Positions 46,938 to 54,609 of a DNA stretch of 64,000 nucleotides are shown one piece after another; positions within the stretch are counted from its first letter, which is position 1, and each line of letters starts with the position of its first letter. This DNA comes from UBA8401 sp041665525. GTDB taxonomy: Bacteria; Bacteroidota; Ignavibacteria; UBA10030; UBA8401. The translations under genes and the position numbers were made by a program. The notes beneath the pieces were generated by a model that saw nothing but the letters and a program-made list of their open reading frames with translations, did no database searches and had not been told where the DNA came from. The stretch is from assembly GCA_041665525.1 (NCBI GenBank), contig JBAYIS010000015.1:1-64000 (forward strand), read 5' to 3'.

Positions 46938-47701
46938 TGTTACTCATCTTACCTGCAATCGATATTAAGGACGGGCGCTGTGTCCGTCTCGTTCAAGGTG
47001 CACCCGGAACGGAGAAAATCTATTCCGATGATCCTGTGCAGATGGCCATTCTATGGCGTGGGGAAAATTCAAAAACACTGCATGTGGTAGATCTGGATGG
47101 GGCATTCGACGGGAAAATGAAGAATCTGGATGTGCTGCAGCGGATGATGAAAGCGGTAGATATTCCGATTCAAATCGGCGGAGGCATCCGTTCGTATGAA
47201 CAGGTGAAACAGTTATTCGATATCGGTGTGTATCGCGTCGTCATCGGTACCGCGGCAATCGACGATCCGGACCTGGTGTCGCGCTGCGTGAAAGATTTCG
47301 GTGCACGGAAGATCGTTGTCGGCATCGACGCCAAGAACGGTGTTGTGATGACCAAAGGATGGCAGGAAAACACCGGCATCGAAGCGGTCTCGCTGGCACT
47401 CAACATGAAATCGCTCGGAGTCTGTAGAATCGTCTATACGGATATTACGAGGGATGGAATGTTAGCCGGACCGAATTTTGAAGCGATCCGGGAAATGGCG
47501 GAAAAATCAGGATTGCGTGTGACAGCGTCAGGCGGTGTTTCCGGATATCAGGATCTGATAAAACTGCAGGATCTGGAAAAGTACGGCGTCGATTCTGTCA
47601 TTGTTGGGAAGGCACTGTACGAGAACAGGTTCTCGTGTCAGGCGTTATGGCGTGAAAACGAAAGTATTTTGGACGATCTCGGTCCGACGAGAAGAATCTG
47701 A
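46937..47701 (+). CDS. hisA: ProFAR isomerase (phosphoribosylformimino-AICAR-phosphate ribotide isomerase)
   Basis: 254 residues forming a TIM barrel. LLILPAIDIKDGRCVRLVQG holds the first catalytic Asp (about 9), IQIGGGIRSYEQV (about 77) and GTAAIDDPDL the phosphate sites, IVYTDITRDGMLAGPNFE the second Asp (about 165-170) and TASGGVSGYQDL the second phosphate motif. It performs the Amadori step converting ProFAR to PRFAR. The start shares one base with the hisH stop. Confidence 0.97.
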   Translation: MLLILPAIDIKDGRCVRLVQGAPGTEKIYSDDPVQMAILWRGENSKTLHVVDLDGAFDGKMKNLDVLQRMMKAVDIPIQIGGGIRSYEQVKQLFDIGVYRVVIGTAAIDDPDLVSRCVKDFGARKIVVGIDAKNGVVMTKGWQENTGIEAVSLALNMKSLGVCRIVYTDITRDGMLAGPNFEAIREMAEKSGLRVTASGGVSGYQDLIKLQDLEKYGVDSVIVGKALYENRFSCQALWRENESILDDLGPTRRI

Positions 47702-47702
47702 T

Positions 47703-48461
47703 ATGCTGGCAAAACGGATCATACCCTGTTTGGATGTTGATAATGGCAGAGTGGTGAAAGGGACGAACTTCGTCGACTTGGTCGATGCCGGCGATCCCAT
47801 AGAACAGGCAAAATACTACGATCGAGAAGGGGCCGATGAATTGATCTTTTTAGACATCACGGCGTCGTCGGACAATCGGTCTACGATGGTCGATGTTGTA
47901 AGAAGAACTGCTGAGGAAGTGACCATACCTTTCACGATTGGCGGTGGTATTAGGACAACGGACGATATGCGATTGATGCTCCGCAGCGGCGCGGACAAAG
48001 TGAGCATCAATACAGCTGCAGTGAACAGACCGGAATTAATTAACAATGGCGCAGAGCAATTCGGAGTTCAATGCATTGTCGTCGCGATCGACGCAAAAGA
48101 AATAATTCCAGGTAAATGGAAGGTTTTTATCCACGGAGGCAGGACTGAAACTCCATTGGACGTTGTAGAATGGGCACAACAATGCGAGCAGCGGGGAGCA
48201 GGGGAGATCATGCTGACGAGCATGGATCGGGACGGTACCAAGGATGGATACGATATAGAATTGTTGAAGAGGGTAACGAGCGCAGTCAGAATACCGGTGA
48301 TTGCCAGCGGCGGTGCGGGAAACCTTGATCATCTCTATCAGGCATTTGCGCAGGCGGATGCAGACGCTGTGCTTGCTGCATCCATTTTCCATTTCCGGCA
48401 GTACACCATCGGACAGGCGAAGGATTTTCTGAGATCAAAAAATATTCTCGTGCGGACGTAG
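47703..48461 (+). CDS. hisF: Imidazole glycerol phosphate synthase, cyclase subunit
   Basis: 252 residues from ATG 47703, one base after hisA. MLAKRIIPCLDVDNGRVVKGTNF (catalytic Asp11), DELIFLDITASSDNR, TIGGGIRTTDDM, GADKVSINTAAV, and MLTSMDRDGTKDGYD with the second catalytic Asp (about 175) are diagnostic. It uses ammonia from HisH to split PRFAR into IGP and AICAR. It is the fourth consecutive his gene in this operon. Confidence 0.97.
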   Translation: MLAKRIIPCLDVDNGRVVKGTNFVDLVDAGDPIEQAKYYDREGADELIFLDITASSDNRSTMVDVVRRTAEEVTIPFTIGGGIRTTDDMRLMLRSGADKVSINTAAVNRPELINNGAEQFGVQCIVVAIDAKEIIPGKWKVFIHGGRTETPLDVVEWAQQCEQRGAGEIMLTSMDRDGTKDGYDIELLKRVTSAVRIPVIASGGAGNLDHLYQAFAQADADAVLAASIFHFRQYTIGQAKDFLRSKNILVRT

Positions 48462-48505
48462 TGTATTTGGGCCGCTAGCCGGTGAAGAAAGAGGAACGAT
48501 TTTTT

Positions 48506-48895
48506 ATGAAACTACTTGATGATGTAAAATATGATGCACAAGGGCTTGTTCCCGCAATTGCGCAGGATGAGAAGACCGGCGATATCCTGATGATGGCGTG
48601 GATGAATCGTGAAAGTCTTGAAGAGACGGTCCGGACGAAACGAGCAGTATACTTCAGCCGATCACGCAACAAACTATGGCGCAAGGGAGAAGAATCCGGC
48701 AATGTGCAGGAGGTCAAATCCATTCATCTTGACTGCGATGCCGATGTCGTCCTGCTCCGCATTCGTCAGGTCGGTGAAGCGGCCTGTCATACCGGCCACC
48801 GCACTTGTTTCTATCGCGAAGTGATCGATGGTGGAAATGCCTACAATGAAAAGAATGATATCATGTTCGATCCCAAAGCGGTCTACCACAAATGA
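48506..48895 (+). CDS. hisI: Phosphoribosyl-AMP cyclohydrolase
   Basis: 129 residues from ATG 48506 (GAGGA upstream; an in-frame GTG at 48482 is less likely). It holds only the cyclohydrolase domain, with no fused HisE pyrophosphatase. MMAWMNRESLEETVRTKRAVYFSRSRNKLWRKGEESGN, HLDCDADVVLLRIRQ with the metal-binding Asp residues, and ACHTGHRTCFYR with the zinc Cys pair are present. It opens the ring of PR-AMP. The stop overlaps the PfkB kinase start (ATGA). Confidence 0.96.
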   Translation: MKLLDDVKYDAQGLVPAIAQDEKTGDILMMAWMNRESLEETVRTKRAVYFSRSRNKLWRKGEESGNVQEVKSIHLDCDADVVLLRIRQVGEAACHTGHRTCFYREVIDGGNAYNEKNDIMFDPKAVYHK

Positions 48896-49797
48896 AGATT
48901 ACCGTTATCGGACATTTCTGCGTGGATGTGTTTCATCATACCGATGGTACCGAAGAACGAAAGTTCGGCGGAATCTTCCATTCCGTTTCGGCATTCGCCA
49001 ATCTGGCATCGGACCGGGATTCGATCTGTCCTGTGTTCGGGGTCGGCGAAATGGAGATGGAATCCCTGCGCTCTGCATTATCGCAGTATAAGAATATCGA
49101 CCTCTCCGGATTGTATCAATTTACCGGCCCGTCAAATGATGTACACTATTTTGACGATCAACCAAACGAATGTTCCAAGAATATCGCCGCACCCATCCCG
49201 TATGCTCACATTAAAAAATTCCTGAATGCGGACGGTATCTATATTAATTTGATCTCGGGAAAGGATATCACCGTCGAAACCATCGACGAGATACGCCTGG
49301 AAGTCCGCGGAAAGAAGATCCCGATCCATCTGGATATGCATTGCCTTACCCTGAATGTTCATGAGGACGGCACACGCAGTTCATCCCCGGTGGCGGATTG
49401 GCGGCGTTGGTGTTTTATGACGGATAGCGTGCAGATGAATGAACAGGAAGCGTCGGACCTGACCGTAGACCATTTCTCCGATGAACTGTTGGCGAAACAG
49501 ATGATGCCGCTGATGGTGAATGCCTTTGTCGTTACCCGGGGAAAGAACGGCGCGACTATGTATCAGGAAGAACATAAACAGTTGATGATCACGGAGATCG
49601 TCAATGAACAGCATAGTGATCCCGTCTCAACAATCGGATCAGGGGATATCTTCGGAGCTTCGTTCCTCTATGCGTATATGAGAAAGAAGAATTATCAGGA
49701 CGCAGTGAATTTTGCGAACAAAGCAGCAGCCCACAGTACGAAATTCTCGTTGACCGAAAAGCACCGTCAATTGAAGGCGATGAGGGAACAATTATGA
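48892..49797 (+). CDS. PfkB-family carbohydrate kinase
   Basis: 301 residues. N-terminus MKITVIGHFCVDVFHHTDGT with GGIFHSVSAFANLAS (the GG substrate motif), and C-terminal PVSTIGSGDIFGASFLYAYM, the variant of DTxGAGD with the catalytic Asp kept (about 251). FVVTRGKNGATMY is the ATP-site strand. The substrate is unknown: ribokinase, adenosine kinase and ADP-heptose-type kinases share this fold. It overlaps both hisI and the RmlD-like gene by 4 nt, so it is cotranscribed with the his genes; a link to nucleotide-sugar formation is suggested by the next gene. Confidence 0.88.
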   Translation: MKITVIGHFCVDVFHHTDGTEERKFGGIFHSVSAFANLASDRDSICPVFGVGEMEMESLRSALSQYKNIDLSGLYQFTGPSNDVHYFDDQPNECSKNIAAPIPYAHIKKFLNADGIYINLISGKDITVETIDEIRLEVRGKKIPIHLDMHCLTLNVHEDGTRSSSPVADWRRWCFMTDSVQMNEQEASDLTVDHFSDELLAKQMMPLMVNAFVVTRGKNGATMYQEEHKQLMITEIVNEQHSDPVSTIGSGDIFGASFLYAYMRKKNYQDAVNFANKAAAHSTKFSLTEKHRQLKAMREQL

Positions 49798-50705
49798 AAC
49801 GTGTGCTGGTGTGCGGCAGCAACGGACTGCTGGGTCAGCGTCTTGCGTGGCTGTTGGATGCGGATGAGGAATATGAAGTGCTGCATACGTCGCATCACCG
49901 TTCCTTTGCACAGCCGGAGATCTTGATCGATTATACCCAGTTGGACATTTCCAACCGGAGCGATGTGAAGAGTCTGGTGACAAGTTTTCGTCCTGATGTG
50001 ATTCTGAATGCAGCGGCAATGACCAATGTCGATGCCTGTGAACGCGAGCGGGAACAAGCATGGAAGATGAATGTTACTGCGGTTGAAAATCTCGTCGAGG
50101 TCAGCCGGAGGATCGGCGCACGATTGGTACACGTTTCAACAGATTATGTGTTTGACGGGAAAACGGGAAATTATTCCGAAACGGACAGGGTCAATCCTGT
50201 TAATTATTACGGCAAAACGAAACTTGCCGGTGAGAATGTGCTGATCTCCAGCGGCATCGACTTTGCGATCCTCCGTACGATTGTGGTATACGGAACAGGT
50301 GTGAATGTAAAGAACAATTTTGCACTATGGGTGCTCAACAATTTAAGCGATCGAAAACCGATTCGATGTGCGGTTGATCAGATCAGCAATCCCACACATG
50401 TGCACGATCTGGCCATGGTGATGAAACAATGTCTTGAATTTGATGCGCGGGGAATCTTCCATGTGGCAGGTGCAGAGCCGATAAGCCGGTACGATTTTGC
50501 ACTGCGCGCAGCAGAAGTCTTCGGGTATGATCCGTCGCTGATCGCCAGGTCGAAGTCATCCGATCTTGAACAGCTTGCGCCGCGGCCTTTGCACACCACC
50601 TTTACCATTGAAAAGACAAAGCGGATTTTCCGGTACCATCCCATGAATATCACGCAGGGTCTAAAATTGCTTCAGGAAGAACTAACAGGGATCCATCTTA
50701 ATTGA
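49794..50705 (+). CDS. dTDP-4-dehydrorhamnose reductase-like SDR
   Basis: 303 residues. KRVLVCGSNGLLGQRLAWLL is the nucleotide-binding Rossmann motif (GxxGxxG, about 7-13), DVILNAAAMTNVDACERERE, VHVSTDYVFDGKTGNY (Ser/Thr about 120) and PVNYYGKTKLAGE (Tyr-x-x-x-Lys, about 143-147) complete the extended SDR active site. RmlD makes dTDP-rhamnose; here rmlA, B and C are not nearby, so a related role such as a methionine adenosyltransferase-beta-like or other sugar reductase is possible. Confidence 0.88.
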   Translation: MKRVLVCGSNGLLGQRLAWLLDADEEYEVLHTSHHRSFAQPEILIDYTQLDISNRSDVKSLVTSFRPDVILNAAAMTNVDACEREREQAWKMNVTAVENLVEVSRRIGARLVHVSTDYVFDGKTGNYSETDRVNPVNYYGKTKLAGENVLISSGIDFAILRTIVVYGTGVNVKNNFALWVLNNLSDRKPIRCAVDQISNPTHVHDLAMVMKQCLEFDARGIFHVAGAEPISRYDFALRAAEVFGYDPSLIARSKSSDLEQLAPRPLHTTFTIEKTKRIFRYHPMNITQGLKLLQEELTGIHLN

Positions 50706-50706
50706 T

Positions 50707-51501
50707 ATGAAAAACATCCTTCTCTTTTCTGCCGCTCTCGCGGTTTCGTTATTCGTCGCATCATGTTCATCGTCGGAAAAGGCGATCGAACCGGAAGGGC
50801 TCAAACCTTCAACGGGATTATCAAGCCAATTCAAAATGCTGTCGATTAATACCCAGCATGGTTTGAAGGACAAAACCGACGTAAGGAAATTTGCAGAATG
50901 GGTGAAATCGACCGGTGCGGAACTGGTTGCGGTGCAACAGATCATCCGGGCAACCGAGTCGAAACCGGAATTCGATGCATATAATGAATTGTTGAAACGA
51001 TTGGATATGCGCGGCACCTTTGCCAAAGCGAGATATTATCAAGGATGGGATTCGGGCAATGCACTCTTCTGTCTCTATCCGTTGCTGCAGTCCAATGCCT
51101 ATATGCTCCCGACGGGGAAAGGGAAAACGAGGCGGTCCCTCTCTTATGGAGTGTTCGAAATGGGATTAAAATCACTGGCGTTTGCTTCAACCGATTTGGA
51201 TGACGAAGATTTGAGCGAACGGGTGAAACAGGTGTATGAAATTCTGTCAATTAAAGAATCCCAAAAAGAGATTCCATTGATTGTTGCCGGAAATTTCGGG
51301 GAATCTCCGAAAGGAAAGGCGCCGGCTAAAATGCTTGCACAATATCTCTGCGCCAACAGTGCAGGGCAGCAGACCAATTCGATCGGACAGCATGTCTATC
51401 TGCCGGCGGACGGTAAGATGAAAGTGATCTCAACTGAAAAAATGCATTATCGAACATTGAACGCAACCGGCATCCTGGTGACGGTTGAAGTGACACAATA
51501 G
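50707..51501 (+). CDS. Lipoprotein with degenerate endonuclease/exonuclease/phosphatase fold
   Basis: 264 residues; lipoprotein signal MKNILLFSAALAVSLFVASC (Cys20). The body follows the EEP (DNase I-like) order: MLSINTQHG (44-52), FAEWVKSTGAELVAVQQI (62-79), GNALFCLYPL (118-127), LAFASTDLD (157-165), IVAGNFG (192-198). The catalytic residues usual for the family are replaced: LQE reads VQQ, THLD reads STDLD, GDFN reads GNFG. It is therefore probably an inactive relative used for binding. It is in the operon between an SDR gene and serS. Confidence 0.75.
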   Translation: MKNILLFSAALAVSLFVASCSSSEKAIEPEGLKPSTGLSSQFKMLSINTQHGLKDKTDVRKFAEWVKSTGAELVAVQQIIRATESKPEFDAYNELLKRLDMRGTFAKARYYQGWDSGNALFCLYPLLQSNAYMLPTGKGKTRRSLSYGVFEMGLKSLAFASTDLDDEDLSERVKQVYEILSIKESQKEIPLIVAGNFGESPKGKAPAKMLAQYLCANSAGQQTNSIGQHVYLPADGKMKVISTEKMHYRTLNATGILVTVEVTQ

Positions 51502-51509
51502 GAATCCTT

Positions 51510-52775
51510 ATGTTAGACTTAAAATTCATCCGTGAAAATACAGATATTGTAAAGAAGGGTATCATTGCAAAACGGTGCGAGGATAATATCGATGCGATCC
51601 TGGCGCTGGACAATCAGCGCAGAACGCTTATCGGTGAAGGGGAAGGGTTGAAAGCAAAACGGAACGAAGTTTCCGCTAAAGTCGGCGCAATGAAAAAAGC
51701 TGGGCAGGACGCTGCTACAGTCATTGAAGAGATGAACAGCGTAAAATCCCGTATTCAGCAGATTGATGAAGAATTGAAAACAGTCGAGGAAAAGCTGGAA
51801 GAGCTTCTGCTCACCGTTCCGAATATTCCGCATCCTTCCGTGCCGGTCGGTTCGACACCGGAAGACAACAAAACGATCTTCGAATGGGGCGAACATCCTA
51901 AAGCAGATTTCCCTTTGAAACCACACTGGGAGATCACCAGCAAACTGGGAATTATAGATTTTGACCGTGGTTCGAAAGTCTCCGGTGCAGGATTTCCATT
52001 TTACGTCGGGAAAGCGGCGACGCTGCAGCGTGCATTGATCAATTTCTTCCTGGATCAAGCGGCCGAACACGGTTATGTAGAACTGCAGGCACCGATCGTG
52101 GTGAACAAGGATAGCGCTCGCGGCACTGGCCAGATACCGGACAAAGAGGATATGATGTATGTTGCAACGCGGGACGAACTTTACATGATCCCGACGGCCG
52201 AAGTACCGGTGACCAATTTCCACCGGAAAGAAACTTTTGAAGAAAAAGATCTGCCGGTAAAATACGCCGGATATACTCCCTGTTTCCGCAGGGAGGCCGG
52301 TTCCTACGGGAAAGATGTCCGCGGTTTGAACCGTCTGCACCAATTTGATAAAGTCGAATTAGTGAAATTTGTTCATCCGTCAACTTCATACGATGAACTC
52401 GAATCTCTCCGCGCCGATGCGGAACGATTATTACAGCTTCTCGGTTTACCATATCGCGTGTTATTAATGTGCACCGGCGATATGGGATTCACCCAGACGA
52501 AGAAGTACGATCTGGAAGTGTGGGCAGCGGGCCAGCAGAAATGGCTGGAGGTTTCCTCCTGCAGTAATTTTGAAACGTTTCAATCCCGTCGCATGCAGAT
52601 AAAATACAAATCCCGTGAAACCGGCAAACCGGAATTCGTGCATACATTAAACGGTTCGGGACTGGCTTTACCGAGGATTGTTGCAGCACTCATTGAGAAC
52701 AATCAAACACCGGAAGGGAAAGTGATCGTGCCAAAGGTTCTGCAGCAATACACCAGATTTGCAGTGATCGAATAA
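51510..52775 (+). CDS. serS: Seryl-tRNA synthetase
   Basis: 421 residues. Start MLDLKFIRENTDIVKKGI, a long N-terminal coiled coil (about 25-105, tRNA binding), then the class II core: motif 2 PCFRREAGSYGKDVRGLNRLHQFDKVE (about 255-280) and motif 3 TLNGSGLALPRIVAALIENNQ (about 375-395). TAEVPVTNFHRKE is the serine/ATP loop. It charges tRNA-Ser and is essential. It is followed by a terminator 34 nt later. Confidence 0.97.
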   Translation: MLDLKFIRENTDIVKKGIIAKRCEDNIDAILALDNQRRTLIGEGEGLKAKRNEVSAKVGAMKKAGQDAATVIEEMNSVKSRIQQIDEELKTVEEKLEELLLTVPNIPHPSVPVGSTPEDNKTIFEWGEHPKADFPLKPHWEITSKLGIIDFDRGSKVSGAGFPFYVGKAATLQRALINFFLDQAAEHGYVELQAPIVVNKDSARGTGQIPDKEDMMYVATRDELYMIPTAEVPVTNFHRKETFEEKDLPVKYAGYTPCFRREAGSYGKDVRGLNRLHQFDKVELVKFVHPSTSYDELESLRADAERLLQLLGLPYRVLLMCTGDMGFTQTKKYDLEVWAAGQQKWLEVSSCSNFETFQSRRMQIKYKSRETGKPEFVHTLNGSGLALPRIVAALIENNQTPEGKVIVPKVLQQYTRFAVIE

Positions 52776-52809
52776 TTCTAATAGTCCAATCGTACAGCAG
52801 CACACCATG

Positions 52810-52840
52810 AGGAACGGTCTGTCGGCCGTTCCTATTTTTT
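52810..52840 (+). terminator. Intrinsic terminator after serS, abutting the ABC gene
   Basis: AGGAACGG / CCGTTCCT (8-bp stem, 8-nt loop) followed by ATTTTTT. The ABC exporter ATG is at 52849. Confidence 0.87.
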
Positions 52841-52848
52841 AGATTTGA

Positions 52849-54609
52849 ATGAGATCCCTTAACCGCCTCCTCCCGTATCTTGCCCGGTATAAAAAGACGC
52901 TGCTCCTAGGATTGCTCTCAGTTATTGTGAGCAACCTGTTTGCTGTCGCGACACCGTGGTTCATCGGAGAGGCGATCGATGAATTGAAAAGGGGGCTTGA
53001 AACGAGGTCGTTGCAGCATACGGACCTGGCGTACTATTCGGTGATTGTCGTCAGTTTTTCTCTCATCGCCGGAGTGATGTTGTTTTTCACTCGTCAAACG
53101 ATTATTGTGGTCTCCCGGAAGATTGAGTACGATCTGCGCAACGATTTTCTGGCACACATTCAAAAACTTCCTCTGTCATATTTCCAAAATACACCTACCG
53201 GCGATTTGATGGCGCATGCAACCAATGACATCAGCGCCGTACGGAACGTACTCGGGCCGGGTATCATGTATCCTGCAGATACACTGATGACCCTTTCAAT
53301 GTCCCTTACACTGATGTTCGTCAAAGACTGGCAGCTCACACTCCTTGCGCTCATTCCGATGCCGTTCGTCTCCTATGCTGTCTATTATCTGGGGAAAGTG
53401 ATCCACGAAAAATTCAATGAGCGGCAGGAACAATACTCCATCCTAACCACGAAAGCGCAGGAAAATCTCTCCGGTGCCCGTGTTGTGAAAGCATATGTTC
53501 GCGAAGAATATGAGATCAGTCAGTTCCGCATCGCCAGCCTGGAATATTTTAAGAAGAACCTTGTCCTTGCGAAGACACAATCCATCATGTGGCCGCTAAT
53601 GTTCATATTAGTTGGTTTGTCCATTATCATCACAATCTATATGGGCGGATTGAAAGTGATTAACGGCGAAATGACCATAGGAACATTGACAGCATTCATG
53701 ACCTATCTTTCTCTGTTGATCTGGCCGATGATTGCCTTCGGATGGGTCACCAATATGTGGCAGCAAGGTGCCGCGTCCATGAAAAGGCTTGCGAAGATTT
53801 TCGATACCGTACCGGATATCCGCGATACTGAAACAACGGATTCTTCGATTGAAACAATCGTAGGAGAGATTACTTTCCGGAATGTTGATTTCACTCATTC
53901 TGGTGCTCATAAACCGACTCTGCAACAGATCAATTTGACCATTCCCAAAGGCTCCACCCTGGCGATTGTGGGTTATACTGGTGCGGGAAAGAGTTCACTA
54001 GTAAATTTGATACCACGCTTATATGATGTGACCGGAGGAGAACTGCTCATTGACGGAATCGATGTGCGTAAGATTCCGCTGGAAGTGCTTCGGAAACATG
54101 TGGGGTATGTGCCGCAGGAAACATTCCTGTTTTCCGACTCTATTGCGGAAAATATCCGTTACGGAGATGATGAGGCGCAGCGCGAAATGATCCATGAAGC
54201 AGCGGAAGTGTCGCAGATAGCAAAGGACGTCGCGGATTTTCCCCAGCGGTTCGAGACGATGCTCGGTGAGCGGGGCATCACGCTTTCCGGAGGACAAAAA
54301 CAACGGACAAGTATTGCACGGGCGATACTTCGCAAACCGAAAATATTGATTCTTGATGACGCACTCTCCGCCGTCGACACCTATACTGAAGAAAATATCC
54401 TTCAGCAATTGCGGAAGATTATGAACGGGAGAACAAGCATCATCATCGCCCATCGGATTTCCACGGTGAAAGATGCGGATAATATTATAGTGTTGAATGA
54501 CGGAAAGATCACCGAACAGGGAACGCACGAACAGCTCGTGGCGCTCAACGGCATTTATGCAGGGTTGTACCAGAAGCAGCTTTTGGAAAAGGAACTGGAA
54601 GATTTATGA
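52849..54609 (+). CDS. ABC exporter half-transporter, degenerate-site partner
   Basis: 586 residues: six-helix membrane domain (about 15-315, e.g. LLGLLSVIVSNLFAVATPWFIG) and an ATPase domain. Walker A GYTGAGKSS (375-383), Q-loop PQETFLFSDSI, signature LSGGQ (479-483), Walker B ILILDDALSAVD with Asp503-Asp504 where a catalytic Glu is usual, H-loop IIAHRIST. The next gene encodes a second half with a complementary pattern, and the two overlap by ATGA, so they likely form a heterodimer. It resembles the MsbA/LmrCD/TM287-288 class; the substrate is unknown. Confidence 0.93.
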   Translation: MRSLNRLLPYLARYKKTLLLGLLSVIVSNLFAVATPWFIGEAIDELKRGLETRSLQHTDLAYYSVIVVSFSLIAGVMLFFTRQTIIVVSRKIEYDLRNDFLAHIQKLPLSYFQNTPTGDLMAHATNDISAVRNVLGPGIMYPADTLMTLSMSLTLMFVKDWQLTLLALIPMPFVSYAVYYLGKVIHEKFNERQEQYSILTTKAQENLSGARVVKAYVREEYEISQFRIASLEYFKKNLVLAKTQSIMWPLMFILVGLSIIITIYMGGLKVINGEMTIGTLTAFMTYLSLLIWPMIAFGWVTNMWQQGAASMKRLAKIFDTVPDIRDTETTDSSIETIVGEITFRNVDFTHSGAHKPTLQQINLTIPKGSTLAIVGYTGAGKSSLVNLIPRLYDVTGGELLIDGIDVRKIPLEVLRKHVGYVPQETFLFSDSIAENIRYGDDEAQREMIHEAAEVSQIAKDVADFPQRFETMLGERGITLSGGQKQRTSIARAILRKPKILILDDALSAVDTYTEENILQQLRKIMNGRTSIIIAHRISTVKDADNIIVLNDGKITEQGTHEQLVALNGIYAGLYQKQLLEKELEDL

